Below are positions 53,577 to 60,611 of a stretch of 62,552 bases of DNA, in pieces. The notes beneath the pieces were generated by a model. The model was not told where the DNA came from. It did no database searches and saw only the letters and a list, made by a program, of their open reading frames with translations. Source of the stretch: an uncultured Parabacteroides sp. (lineage in GTDB: Bacteria > Bacteroidota > Bacteroidia > Bacteroidales > Tannerellaceae); NCBI RefSeq assembly GCF_905196875.1, contig NZ_CAJJWO010000030.1:1-62552 (forward strand), in the 5' to 3' direction. Position numbers and translations under genes: made by a program. Each line of letters starts with the position of its first letter. The first letter of the stretch is position 1.

Positions 53577-53660
53577 AATATTGTAGTTAAATAATATTAA
53601 ATACATCAATATTGCATTATTGTTGATTGTAATGCTGTAATATTGTAGTATATTTGCATC
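53577..53660. promoter_or_regulatory. Divergent operator/promoter region between the repressor and early genes
   Basis: TAATATTGTAGT occurs twice in direct orientation (53577-53588 and 53638-53649). Between them CAATATTGCATTA and TAATGCTGTAATATTG form an imperfect inverted repeat centred near 53625. A rightward promoter fits well: TTG at 53627-53629, 19 nt, TATATTTG at 53649-53656. The dyads overlap it, as expected for repressor operators. Confidence 0.6.
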
Positions 53661-53748
53661 ATCAAACAATTAGATATTTAATGACCCCACAAAGAAAGCC
53701 ATTTTTATCCAATTGTCATATAGTATAAACGCATTAAAATTCACGGTT

Positions 53749-53964
53749 ATGGCACGAAATTATGAAACAGCACTTGCAGAACTCAATAGTTCGAAAGCAG
53801 AACTTGCAGAGATTGAAGCAATGACAGACGAAAAAGCCTGCTATATATATAATGTAGATAGCAAGTCTGAGATCGTGAAAAGCATCTCTGAAGATATAGA
53901 AGCTCTCGAAAAAGAAGTTGAATATCTCACCCCTGAGATTTACGAACCCGAATACGATTACTAA
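53749..53964 (+). CDS. Small acidic coiled-coil protein, first early gene
   Basis: A 71-residue, Glu-rich helical protein (ALAELNSSKAELAEIEAM, then IEALEKEVEYL) with heptad-like spacing, ending in an acidic Tyr-rich tail. The open frame extends to 53713, but the ATG at 53749 is preferred because it begins the helical pattern. The position next to the operator region resembles Cro or anti-repressor genes, yet no HTH is visible. Function unknown. Confidence 0.65.
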   Translation: MARNYETALAELNSSKAELAEIEAMTDEKACYIYNVDSKSEIVKSISEDIEALEKEVEYLTPEIYEPEYDY

Positions 53965-53985
53965 CACATAAACACACACACGATT

Positions 53986-54300
53986 ATGAAAACGAATTTC
54001 AGACACAAAATATTTTGCATGGCTTACGAGCTAATGACAGCTACCGGTAAAGCATTCGCAGTATGTCTTTCTCGCACTTGGGCTTTGTACCGCTTAACAA
54101 GACAGATGCACAAGGGCGTTGTAACCTTTGCTTACGAGAAGGCAGACGGATCACTTCGCAAGGCTAAAGGTACTCTCAAAGACGTTCAGAACCTTATCAA
54201 AGGGACTGGATCAGAAAACTTCAAGACGGTTCGATACTTCGATGTAGATGCGAACGGATTCAGATCATTCAAAGTAGAAAACTTCATAACTGCCTATTAA
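53986..54300 (+). CDS. DUF2693-like (SH3 beta-barrel fold) phage protein
   Basis: A 104-residue protein. The core from about residue 35 (MHKGVVTFAYEKADGSLRKAKGTL, then KTVRYFDVDANGFRSFKVENFI) matches the small SH3-type beta-barrel family often found in Bacteroides phages and mobile elements, where RFTYxKxDGTxRxAxGTL is the typical phrase. No catalytic residues are evident. It follows the first early gene by 21 nt and precedes a structured untranslated stretch. Confidence 0.7.
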   Translation: MKTNFRHKIFCMAYELMTATGKAFAVCLSRTWALYRLTRQMHKGVVTFAYEKADGSLRKAKGTLKDVQNLIKGTGSENFKTVRYFDVDANGFRSFKVENFITAY

Positions 54301-54591
54301 GGCCGGGTGTGCCGGCGTAGTGAATATCCGGCACATTCACTCTGTTAGTTCTTTCACTTGCTTACACCTTAGTACCCGCAGAAATGGGGTTGAAACGAAA
54401 GGATTTAATCTAACTTATTAATGAAGGTAATAAGGTTGGTAGCATTGGGTATTATTATCGTGTCCGTGATATCCGGTTGACTTGTCCCGGTTCGTTAGCG
54501 GTCTATCGAATGCTACTTTATGATATAGCCCGGCATAATGCGTGATGTTGCCGATCGGATCGGTTGCCGGGCGCAAATAAAACTAACGCTT
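54301..54591 (+). ncRNA. Structured 291-nt untranslated stretch in the early transcript
   Basis: Several perfect stems are visible. TGTGCCGG/CCGGCACA (54308-54315, 54328-54335) and AGTGAAT/ATTCACT (54319-54325, 54335-54341) overlap and exclude each other. GTAGCATT/AATGCTAC (54439-54446, 54509-54516) closes a 62-nt loop, and GCCCGGCA/TGCCGGGC (54528-54535, 54565-54572) encloses an inner CCGATCGG. No convincing gene is present. It could be a leader or attenuator for the genes from 54592, or a separate small RNA. Confidence 0.4.
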
Positions 54592-54924
54592 ATGGAAATA
54601 GATATTCATCAATTACTAGAGATTATTCGCGTTACCGCTAGAGAGACAGTAAGCGAATATATTGTATCTAACGATCCAACGTCTGACGAGGTTTCTGAGT
54701 CACAAGCAATAAAACTGAAATACGGTAGAAAGTGGCTTGCTCACCAGTGCGCGATAGGTGCTCTTACTTGGAGAAGAGCCGGAACCAACAGTCGTAGTCA
54801 GAAGATTTATTCACTCAAACGACTGAAAGAACTGAAGGCTTTAGACGAAATCAAAAAGATGCAGCGTGACAATAAATCATTGAAGGACATTTTAAAACAG
54901 CTGGCTTATGAAAAAGATAATTGA
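54592..54924 (+). CDS. Small phage protein with possible HTH
   Basis: A 110-residue helical protein. The middle (SQAIKLKYGRKWLAHQCAIGALTWRRAG, then SRSQKIYSLKRLKEL) has the look of a winged-helix or MerR/excisionase-like DNA-binding unit, but the match is weak. The open frame extends to 54538; the ATG at 54592 is preferred because the extension lies in the preceding structured RNA stem. It overlaps the next small gene by 17 nt. Confidence 0.65.
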   Translation: MEIDIHQLLEIIRVTARETVSEYIVSNDPTSDEVSESQAIKLKYGRKWLAHQCAIGALTWRRAGTNSRSQKIYSLKRLKELKALDEIKKMQRDNKSLKDILKQLAYEKDN

Positions 54925-55081
54925 CTCAATACAGTTTGAATCACCGATCCAGGCTGTAATCTGTGTTGTGATGGCTTTGTTCGCTGTGATATGCTTTGTC
55001 GGCATCTTCTATAATCCCTTTCACATCCTATTCTTTATTGGATCGGTTTCGGTGTGTAGGGTTTGCTATACGAATTGGTAA
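54908..55081 (+). CDS. 57-residue membrane protein
   Basis: A small protein with two membrane segments (about 16-35, AVICVVMALFAVICFVGIF, and 38-50, FHILFFIGSVSVC) starting MKKIIDSIQ and ending CYTNW. It starts inside the end of the previous gene in another frame. Phage early regions often carry such short membrane proteins, some altering host membrane or exclusion functions. No family assigned. Confidence 0.6.
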   Translation: MKKIIDSIQFESPIQAVICVVMALFAVICFVGIFYNPFHILFFIGSVSVCRVCYTNW

Positions 55082-55106
55082 TTACCATTAAAAAAATAAT
55101 TGAAGT

Positions 55107-55292
55107 ATGAAAGATATGAGTCTTGATGAGCTTATAGCACAACTTGAAGAATTAAGGGATTCTCACGTAGGAAGGATTGATGTAGCTGTACAAGTCGCGC
55201 CTGGAACAAAATGCTGGGAAAATTCTTGGACGCAATTCTCTGTTAATTGTGTCAGCACTGACGGATGTTCGGTTTATTTACAATGTTCATAA
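55107..55292 (+). CDS. Small phage hypothetical protein (61 aa)
   Basis: Begins MKDMSLDELIAQLEELRD (helix), followed by a short beta region (GRIDVAVQVAP, TQFSVNCVSTDGCSVYLQ) with three Cys. Compact small proteins of this helix-then-sheet plan are common in Bacteroides phages. Function unknown. Confidence 0.6.
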   Translation: MKDMSLDELIAQLEELRDSHVGRIDVAVQVAPGTKCWENSWTQFSVNCVSTDGCSVYLQCS

Positions 55293-55302
55293 CATAAAAA
55301 AC

Positions 55303-55626
55303 ATGAAGTACATACCTGTTTTCGGCAGAGATATTGAATCGATTCGAAAAAGTTTGAATAACAGAACTCATTTGATTGAAACGTTTGAAAGGGAGGACGG
55401 TTTAAAATTGTACATATTGGCTAAAGAAATAAAGATGGGACTTGATGATAATTCTCCGATGCCATGGGGAAAATATAAAGGCGAAAAAATGGCAAATGTT
55501 CCAGCTACATATCTAATGTGGCTTTACGATAACAACAAATGTAATGCAGAAGTCCAGGCTTACATTAATGATAACATGGACACTCTAAAAGAAGAGATTA
55601 GGCAATCAGGTAATAATAAATATTGA
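55303..55626 (+). CDS. DUF3820-like protein
   Basis: A 107-residue protein whose C-terminal half carries the DUF3820 signature (MPWGKYKGEKMANVPATYLMWLYDN). This small family occurs in phages and bacterial genomes with no settled biochemical role. The open frame extends upstream to 55249 but would overlap the previous gene; ATG 55303 follows an A-rich stretch and is preferred. Confidence 0.75.
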   Translation: MKYIPVFGRDIESIRKSLNNRTHLIETFEREDGLKLYILAKEIKMGLDDNSPMPWGKYKGEKMANVPATYLMWLYDNNKCNAEVQAYINDNMDTLKEEIRQSGNNKY

Positions 55627-55630
55627 ATAC

Positions 55631-55822
55631 ATGGAAACTAAAGGCATTGAAGAAATGACAAAAGACGAACTAATTGAATTGGTGTCGTCTCTGAATAAAG
55701 AACTTGAAGGTGCGAAAAAAGACCTTGAACTCTATCGGGATTGGAAAAATCGAGAAGAAACGGGTAGGATATTGGCTGAAAAGAAAATATCGGTTATAAA
55801 AGCCCTTTTCGAAGTTGTTTAA
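55631..55822 (+). CDS. Small coiled-coil phage protein (63 aa)
   Basis: A charged, all-helical protein (TKDELIELVSSLNKELEGAKKDLELYRDWKN) with heptad periodicity and a short hydrophobic end (VIKALFEVV). It is 4 nt after the DUF3820 gene, so part of the same operon. Unknown function; dimerisation is likely. Confidence 0.6.
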   Translation: METKGIEEMTKDELIELVSSLNKELEGAKKDLELYRDWKNREETGRILAEKKISVIKALFEVV

Positions 55823-55872
55823 TTCGTTTTGTGTTTAGCGTGAAAAGCAGCCGGGTGAAAGTCCCGGCAAAC

Positions 55873-55973
55873 GGTGGTATGGCGGAATTGGTAGACGTAA
55901 TATGAATGTCGCAGTCATCAGCAATGACACATAGGGATGATAACCCGTGCAGGTTCGAATCCTGCTACCACCA
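55873..55973 (+). tRNA. tRNA-like element, class II (Leu-like), with an abnormal anticodon arm
   Basis: Acceptor GGTGGTA/TACCACC (7 of 7), a Leu-like D arm (GCG-loop with TTGGTAGA-CGT), a long variable arm (GGG-loop-CCC, 55934-55946), a perfect T arm (GCAGG-TTCGAAT-CCTGC) and discriminator A are present; CCA is not encoded. The anticodon stem is only TATG/CATA and its loop is 25 nt instead of 7. Within it GTCAT/ATGAC can form an extra hairpin. No anticodon can be assigned. It could be a decayed tRNA, a tRNA with an insertion or a tRNA mimic. Confidence 0.55.
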
Positions 55974-56281
55974 CAGTCTTGTATCAATGAACGCACCACT
56001 CCATCCGAATCGAGGACGGGTGTCGGGTCTGTCTGAAGATAGGAAAGCCGATGGAGTAGTAGATAAAAAGGGTATGGTAAATCCGAAATGAGTCCAAAGA
56101 GTATTTATCGAGGTGGATTTCCACAAAATCATGTGGCAGGTGACGGTGACGACATGGCGGTTCATGATGTTGGCACTCTGGAAAGACAGAGATGTATGTT
56201 TAGGCATACCCCAGCGTAAGCTCATGGGTGATCGAGTGGTTCGGGTGCAACACCGATGGCAGCACGGAAAGACGTGCAAAT

Positions 56282-56349
56282 GGTCGGTTGGTGTAATTGG
56301 TTAGCAGGCACAGGCCTGTGTGATGCCGGTTCGATTCCGGCACCGTCCA
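56282..56349 (+). tRNA. Second tRNA-like element, lacking a normal anticodon loop
   Basis: Acceptor GGTCGGT/ACCGTCC (6 of 7), D arm with GTGT, loop AATTGGTTA and GCAG, perfect T arm (GCCGG-TTCGATT-CCGGC) and discriminator A. The anticodon arm is the 12-nt palindrome CACAGGCCTGTG, five bases shorter than a normal arm and without a 7-nt loop. CCA is not encoded. It cannot decode in the ordinary way as drawn. It is preceded by the GAAAGA hairpin at 56262-56277. Confidence 0.5.
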
Positions 56350-56375
56350 CATCTAATTTGAAATACAATAATCCT

Positions 56376-56588
56376 ATGAGAAAAAGTGAAGAAAGATTGA
56401 AGATTGAATCTCTTAAACCTGGTAAAAAGGCAGAGTTCCCGGCTAGTCAGTATGTGAAGATTTGCCGAGTTGTAACCACAGCTAATACAACGGCAAGAGC
56501 AAGAGGGGCTTGTAATCCTGACGATCTTATGTTTAGCATAGATGGCAGAACCAAGAAAGGGAAGGTTTTGGTCGTAAGGAACCTCTAA
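56376..56588 (+). CDS. Small basic phage protein (70 aa)
   Basis: Starts MRKSEERLKIESLKPGKKAEFP and holds KICRVVTTANTTARARGACNPDD and GRTKKGKVLVVRNL. It is rich in Lys and Arg and looks like a small nucleic-acid-binding or structural beta protein. The frame runs further upstream through the tRNA-like element, so the ATG at 56376, 26 nt after it, is the reasonable start. No family assigned. Confidence 0.6.
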   Translation: MRKSEERLKIESLKPGKKAEFPASQYVKICRVVTTANTTARARGACNPDDLMFSIDGRTKKGKVLVVRNL

Positions 56589-56608
56589 TTCTCAATACAC
56601 ACACGATT

Positions 56609-57001
56609 ATGGAAGTATTCACCGAACTAACACCTGAATGCGATATTACCGCACAAATGTACGCAGCAGGGTATGAGAAGAAAGAGATTGCCGGTCTAAA
56701 GAAAAGAGCTGTAAGCACTATAAATAATCAGCTTCAAACGGCATTCTTAATTTTAGGTGTCCGGAATGGGAGGGAGTTGGCTTTGAAATTGGCCGAACGG
56801 TTATCCGGTATCCGGTTGACCTTTGACTTTTCGCCAGTTGCACGGTCGGCAGTCGCTTGTTGTCTTCTTCTTATCCTGATCCTGGATAGTCACTTTGAAA
56901 TGCGCCGGCAAAGAATCCGGACACGATCGAATGTAAATGTAGAACTTGTTGCCCGATCCCGAACCAGGGTGAGAGGGCGCGATATACCATTAGTAGCATG
57001 A
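56609..57001 (+). CDS. LuxR-type HTH regulator with a C-terminal membrane segment
   Basis: A 130-residue protein. Residues about 6-66 are a LuxR/GerE-type HTH (LTPECDITAQMYAAGYEKKEIAGLKKRAVSTINNQLQTAF, then GVRNGRELALKL). A hydrophobic segment (about 80-93, AVACCLLLILIL) and an Arg-rich tail follow. There is no receiver domain. The membrane segment suggests a tethered regulator or one controlled by localisation. Its end overlaps the next gene by 4 nt (ATGA), indicating coupling. Confidence 0.75.
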   Translation: MEVFTELTPECDITAQMYAAGYEKKEIAGLKKRAVSTINNQLQTAFLILGVRNGRELALKLAERLSGIRLTFDFSPVARSAVACCLLLILILDSHFEMRRQRIRTRSNVNVELVARSRTRVRGRDIPLVA

Positions 57002-57291
57002 CATTAGAAAACAGAATGTACTCTCCTTTAGAGGTATTGGATATTGCAGAACAATACGCAGAGAGTAAATCAAAAAGACTTATCACAGAAACGGTTCGTA
57101 CCACTCTCAGGACGATCGGTGTCCTTAAACCAACAATGAACCGATCAGAGGCAGAACGTGAAGCTGGTTCCCGCCGAAAGGTGGCCAACGCTCTTAAGAA
57201 TGGTTCACTACGTTGTGTGAAGAAAGGACGAAACGTAATTATCAACCGTGATGACTTCGAGTCATGGCTGAAAGAGAATGAATTTAACTAA
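56998..57291 (+). CDS. Helix-turn-helix, excisionase-like DNA-binding protein
   Basis: A 97-residue protein. The C-terminal half (RRKVANALKNGSLRCVKKGRNVIINRDDFESWLKEN) has the pattern of MerR/excisionase-type winged helices, in which a short wing is followed by DxxxWL. The N-terminal helix-rich part (YSPLEVLDIAEQYAESKSKRL) may dimerise. Given its place in an integrated element it may regulate excision or early transcription; not proven. It is coupled to the LuxR-type gene by a 4-nt overlap. Confidence 0.65.
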   Translation: MTLENRMYSPLEVLDIAEQYAESKSKRLITETVRTTLRTIGVLKPTMNRSEAEREAGSRRKVANALKNGSLRCVKKGRNVIINRDDFESWLKENEFN

Positions 57292-57338
57292 CCTGTGAAG
57301 GCTGTTTATTAATAAGTTGCTTAACCGGATTGTCCGGG

Positions 57339-57401
57339 GTGGTCTGAATGTTTTCTCCTTGTCAAGCGAGACTGGGCCGGGTTCGATTCCCGGAGACTAG
57401 C
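57339..57401 (+). ncRNA. Third tRNA-like element, without a D arm
   Basis: A perfect T arm (CCGGG-TTCGATT-CCCGG, 57377-57393) is followed by AGACTAG, which pairs 6 of 7 with GTGGTCT at 57339-57345. Only 31 nt separate the strands up to the T arm; they hold a TCTC/GAGA stem with a 10-nt loop and no D arm. A CCGGA/TCCGG hairpin lies just upstream (57325-57337). It may be a fragment or a minimal tRNA mimic. Confidence 0.35.
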
Positions 57402-57434
57402 AAAATCTTAGTATTTACTTTATAATTAAGAATT

Positions 57435-57827
57435 ATGGAATCAAATGTATTAAATCAGGTTGCTGGACAACAGGTAACATTATTCATCCCTAACACTGAG
57501 CAGATTGGTAAATTAGAATCAATGGATAGTAAGTTCAGTCTTACTACAAAATACCGATCCGCGGATGATTGGGCTGCACTAAAAGATAAGCCTGTTCGTT
57601 GTTATTATATGGGAATCAAAGATATTCCTAATGATCAGGGGGAAGCTATAGCATGTGGCGTATTTGTTACACCATCGGAAGTGTTTCTATCAGGCCAAAA
57701 AGTGTTGGTTGATGCGATAAGACCTTTACCGGAACAAACTCCTCTTATGATAATGTATAAGGGAAAAAAAGCAAACAAAACAGTAGAAGGGAGTACCATG
57801 CTTTTTGATGTTTCAATTTTGGGGTAA
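57435..57827 (+). CDS. Phage protein paired with the RecE-like nuclease
   Basis: A 130-residue mostly beta protein (QQVTLFIPNTEQIG, RCYYMGIKDIPND, CGVFVTPSEVFLSGQKVLVDAI, TPLMIMYKGKKANKT). No known domain is recognised. Its stop overlaps the start of the RecE-like gene by one base (TAATG at 57825-57829), so it is probably made in step with it and may bind DNA or assist recombination. A single-strand-binding role is possible from position but unproven. Confidence 0.6.
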   Translation: MESNVLNQVAGQQVTLFIPNTEQIGKLESMDSKFSLTTKYRSADDWAALKDKPVRCYYMGIKDIPNDQGEAIACGVFVTPSEVFLSGQKVLVDAIRPLPEQTPLMIMYKGKKANKTVEGSTMLFDVSILG

Positions 57828-59032
57828 TGGAAGATCTTAGTTATTTGGCAGAGGGATTGAATTTTCAATCCCTCTCTTCTTTCTCAGAGGTCGGAAATGT
57901 AATGAAGAGCATTGATTATACCCGTCCATTGAACGAATACGCTACACCGGATCTAATAGCCTCGTTTCTTTCTACACGCGAAAATGCAGTGCATATATAC
58001 TCTGACTCTTTGCGTAGAAATGGATTTGTGATTAAAGAAGATATGTCGAAATATCTGGCGGCTAAAGATTATATTAATTCCGGAGCCTTGAAAGAGGCAA
58101 TTAAATCCCCTCTTCATCTTTTCTATCAACTGAACAGTGGATGGAAAGATCAGCTAGAAGCTTACGAAAAAACAAAAAGCTACTTTGTTTTAGGCGAATT
58201 TATTCATCAAGCAATTCTTGAACCTCGCAAATTTGAACGGGTAGTGATTGAACCGGGATATAAGCTAAACACAAAAGACGGTGTAAAATCATTGATTGCT
58301 TTCTGGGAAGATAAATTGTATGAAGCCGAAGAAGACGAGGTTTCCACGAGTGAAGAAGTCAAAGAAACGATAATAAAAGCCGGTTTTGATTTAGATAAAA
58401 TGGATGGTCTTCGACAGTATTACGCAGCCCTAAAAGTTTCATCCGGTTTTTCCTCTGTATCTGAAACCGACAAACTGATAATTGATATAGTCTATTTTAA
58501 TTATCGGCGATATGGAGATGGCTTGTTCCCGGAATTGCTAAAACGTAGTAAGCGTGAAACCTCTATCTACTACGAAGATCCTGTCTATAATCTTCGCCAA
58601 CGCATCCGGCCGGATGCCATGCAATTTGAAGAAAATATTGGTGCAAATACGATTATTTCTGTTAAAAGTACTCGCGCAGAAAGTATAGGTCATTTCACTT
58701 ACCAATCGGCAAAACTCAATTACGAACTATCTGAGGGTATGTATTGCGAGATTGCTAGTGCAGTAACCAGAAGAGATTTTAATTGCGTGATTACGATCAT
58801 GGTACAGACAATACCTCCGTATGGTGTTGCTGCTCTTGTATGGGATGGAGAAGATATTGAAATAGGTAAATACAAATACCATCAAGCTCTACAAACCGTA
58901 TCCGACTGTCTAGAGACGGGTAAATATCCCGGTTATGATGCTTATGCAGAAGCTGGGAACCGTGGACTGATAGCAATGAAGCAACCGGAATGGAATACAA
59001 AAGAGCTTCACCCGGTAGATATTAACGATTAA
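57827..59032 (+). CDS. PD-(D/E)XK nuclease, RecE/DUF3799-like exonuclease
   Basis: A 401-residue nuclease related to the exonuclease VIII/RecE and YqaJ group used in phage recombination. Motifs in order: GEFIHQAI (family GxxxH), RIRPDAMQF (Asp of the core), IISVKST (Glu/Gln-x-Lys position, with Lys) and YQSAKLNYELSEGMY (the YQxxxxxY helix). Together these give a one-metal or two-metal exonuclease site. No RecT-like annealing protein is recognised next to it. It overlaps the upstream gene by one base. Confidence 0.85.
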   Translation: MEDLSYLAEGLNFQSLSSFSEVGNVMKSIDYTRPLNEYATPDLIASFLSTRENAVHIYSDSLRRNGFVIKEDMSKYLAAKDYINSGALKEAIKSPLHLFYQLNSGWKDQLEAYEKTKSYFVLGEFIHQAILEPRKFERVVIEPGYKLNTKDGVKSLIAFWEDKLYEAEEDEVSTSEEVKETIIKAGFDLDKMDGLRQYYAALKVSSGFSSVSETDKLIIDIVYFNYRRYGDGLFPELLKRSKRETSIYYEDPVYNLRQRIRPDAMQFEENIGANTIISVKSTRAESIGHFTYQSAKLNYELSEGMYCEIASAVTRRDFNCVITIMVQTIPPYGVAALVWDGEDIEIGKYKYHQALQTVSDCLETGKYPGYDAYAEAGNRGLIAMKQPEWNTKELHPVDIND

Positions 59033-59043
59033 ATGTAAATAAT

Positions 59044-59769
59044 ATGCACAGTTGGTTTGAATGTAAAGTCTCCTTTGAAAAAATACTGGAGAATGGAATG
59101 CAAAAGAAAGTAACAGAACCTTACCTGGTCGATGCTCTCTCCTTCACGGAAGCAGAAGCACGTATCATCGAAGAAATACGCCCGTTCATTTCCGGTGAAT
59201 TTACTGTTACAGACATTAAACGCGCACGTCTTTCAGAGTTGTTCTTCAATGAAAATGGCGACCGTTTCTATAAAATTAAAGTATACTTTATCACGCTTGA
59301 TGAAAAGAGTGGTGCAGAAAAGAAAACAGCAGCACAAATGCTAGCACAGGCATGTACGCTGAAAGAAGCTATTGCCGTTCTGGAAGAAGGAATGAAAGGT
59401 ACTATGGCCGACTACACGATCGCATCGGTAACGGACACTCAGATTATGGACGTTTTCCCATTTAATGCCGAAGTCGGCAAACGAGCTGACGATCTGAGCA
59501 AAATGGAGATAGAGAAAGCGATCGTTGATGATAATAAATCTATTGAGGATAGAATGCTGGAAGCGAAAAGTATAATTATCCGAGATCCGAAGACTGGAGA
59601 CGCAGACCTAATAACGCGAACGCAGTCTTTTATCAGGCAGAAAGCAGGATATGACAATAGCCGGTACAAAGAAGCCGCTATTGAGATGGCCTTGCTGCAA
59701 CGATCCCCGGCAGCACAGATTTGGTTTATGGGATGTGGACAATTATTAATTGAAGAATTGGAGGTGTAA
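59044..59769 (+). CDS. DUF4494 protein with C-terminal extension
   Basis: A 241-residue protein. The N-terminal 155 residues match DUF4494 (MHSWFECKVSFEKILENGMQ, then DALSFTEAEARIIEEIRPFISGEFTV and TDTQIMDVFPF), a family frequent in Bacteroides phages and mobile elements. Residues after about 160 form a helical extension (KRADDLSKMEIEKAIVDD, then AAIEMALLQRSPAAQIWFMG). The function is unknown; the setting between recombination genes suggests a DNA-metabolism role. Confidence 0.82.
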   Translation: MHSWFECKVSFEKILENGMQKKVTEPYLVDALSFTEAEARIIEEIRPFISGEFTVTDIKRARLSELFFNENGDRFYKIKVYFITLDEKSGAEKKTAAQMLAQACTLKEAIAVLEEGMKGTMADYTIASVTDTQIMDVFPFNAEVGKRADDLSKMEIEKAIVDDNKSIEDRMLEAKSIIIRDPKTGDADLITRTQSFIRQKAGYDNSRYKEAAIEMALLQRSPAAQIWFMGCGQLLIEELEV

Positions 59770-59770
59770 A

Positions 59771-60388
59771 ATGACAAAAGAAGAATTAGCCTGCCTGCTA
59801 AATGGTAGAGAGTACGGAAATGAGATCTCCCCAGATGAAGAAAAGCTGGCAAAAGAGAGTGGTCTAATAGCCATATTTGGCTACTCTGACGACGGTGTTA
59901 TTTTTGCAGGCGAAGCAAGTGACCAGTACGGAGGATGGGACGGAAAAAGCTTCAGACTTGACAGACAAGGGAATGGCATTGAAGTTATTGAAATGAATGT
60001 AAGAAATATAGGTTTCATTAATTCTCTTGCGGGAAAAGAATCTAACATGGTTCACGCTGTATGGTGCCCTAAGGAGTTGGAAGCTTCATGGCTTATTACC
60101 TCTGATATTCCACATGCGACATTTAATATTGATGAAGATTGTGAATTATTTTGTCGCGGCATTGTTATTGATATTAAAGACATAAAACCTTTATCGGAGC
60201 ATGGCTACACAAAAGAGCAACAAGATCGGGTTTGTAGCTCCGTATACAAGTGGATGGTAGAACATCATTGCCATTCGGCTGAACATGCTGCACAGAATGA
60301 TGAATGTAATATTGATGCTATAGATTTAGTCTGTGAATTAGCCGAAATTGTCGGGATACCTTACGAACACGAAAGACAATCGTCGTGA
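59771..60388 (+). CDS. Phage hypothetical protein (205 aa)
   Basis: Begins MTKEELACLLNGREYGNEISPDEEKLAKESGL, an opening seen in phage early proteins, followed by IAIFGYSDDGVIFAGEASDQYGGWDG. A central beta region leads to a His/Cys-rich helical C-terminal part (WMVEHHCHSAEHAAQNDECN). No catalytic motif is certain. The open frame begins at 59750 inside the DUF4494 gene; ATG 59771 is just after its stop and is preferred. A 94-nt gap with small stems (GTCGT/ACGAC near 60381, GGGCGG/CCGCCC near 60417) follows. Confidence 0.65.
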   Translation: MTKEELACLLNGREYGNEISPDEEKLAKESGLIAIFGYSDDGVIFAGEASDQYGGWDGKSFRLDRQGNGIEVIEMNVRNIGFINSLAGKESNMVHAVWCPKELEASWLITSDIPHATFNIDEDCELFCRGIVIDIKDIKPLSEHGYTKEQQDRVCSSVYKWMVEHHCHSAEHAAQNDECNIDAIDLVCELAEIVGIPYEHERQSS

Positions 60389-60482
60389 TACGACTTGCTT
60401 ACACATAAATGCCGGGGCGGTGTAGTTTGATTACTTATCCGCCCACCAATCGACTTTTCTTCCTAACATAAATCCAATCTAT

Positions 60483-60611
60483 ATGAATATTCTAAAATTC
60501 ATTGACGGGTGCGTATCCGTTCTTTCTATTCTGGTACCTATCCTGGCGGTCATGGCTGTTATTTACATAGGCCTGTGTTTAATAAACCAAAGAAGCAACA
60601 GAAGATGGTAA
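60483..60611 (+). CDS. 42-residue membrane protein
   Basis: A single membrane-spanning peptide (about 11-33, VSVLSILVPILAVMAVIYIGLCL) with a basic C-terminal end (NQRSNRRW), an arrangement typical of small phage membrane proteins. Its last codons overlap the start of the next gene (ATG 60605), suggesting coupling. Function unknown. Confidence 0.5.
   Translation: MNILKFIDGCVSVLSILVPILAVMAVIYIGLCLINQRSNRRW

Larger units (their letters stand above)
55823..56375 (+). ncRNA. 553-nt non-coding stretch with two tRNA-like elements and repeated hairpins
   Basis: Three hairpins have GAAAG in the loop: GCCGGG-TGAAAGT-CCCGGC (55850-55868), CTCTG-GAAAGA-CAGAG (56176-56191) and GCACG-GAAAGA-CGTGC (56262-56277). 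The first and third stand 4 nt before the tRNA-like elements at 55873 and 56282. ACTCCATC/GATGGAGT (55998-56005, 56050-56057) and GTATG/CATAC (near 56195-56210) are further stems. Short open frames here start inside RNA elements and show no protein character. The stretch appears to be a processed structured RNA. Confidence 0.55.

Noticed and set aside
54421..54480. 19-residue hydrophobic peptide frame (starts MKVIRLVALG)
   Set aside because: It could be a tiny membrane peptide, but it overlaps one arm of a long-range RNA stem and has no supporting ribosome site, so it is not annotated.
55850..55868. Resemblance of the GTGAAAGTCCCGGC hairpin to group II intron sequences
   Set aside because: No domain V, no intron-encoded protein and no flanking exon logic; it is better read as one of three local hairpins.
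55906..56304. Two short open frames in the RNA-rich gap (55906-56091 and 56113-56304)
   Set aside because: They begin within or run through tRNA-like elements and hairpins and lack protein-like composition.
54356..60404. 12-nt exact repeat ACTTGCTTACAC at 54356 and 60393
   Set aside because: A 12-nt match within a region of this size is expected by chance, and the flanks do not align.
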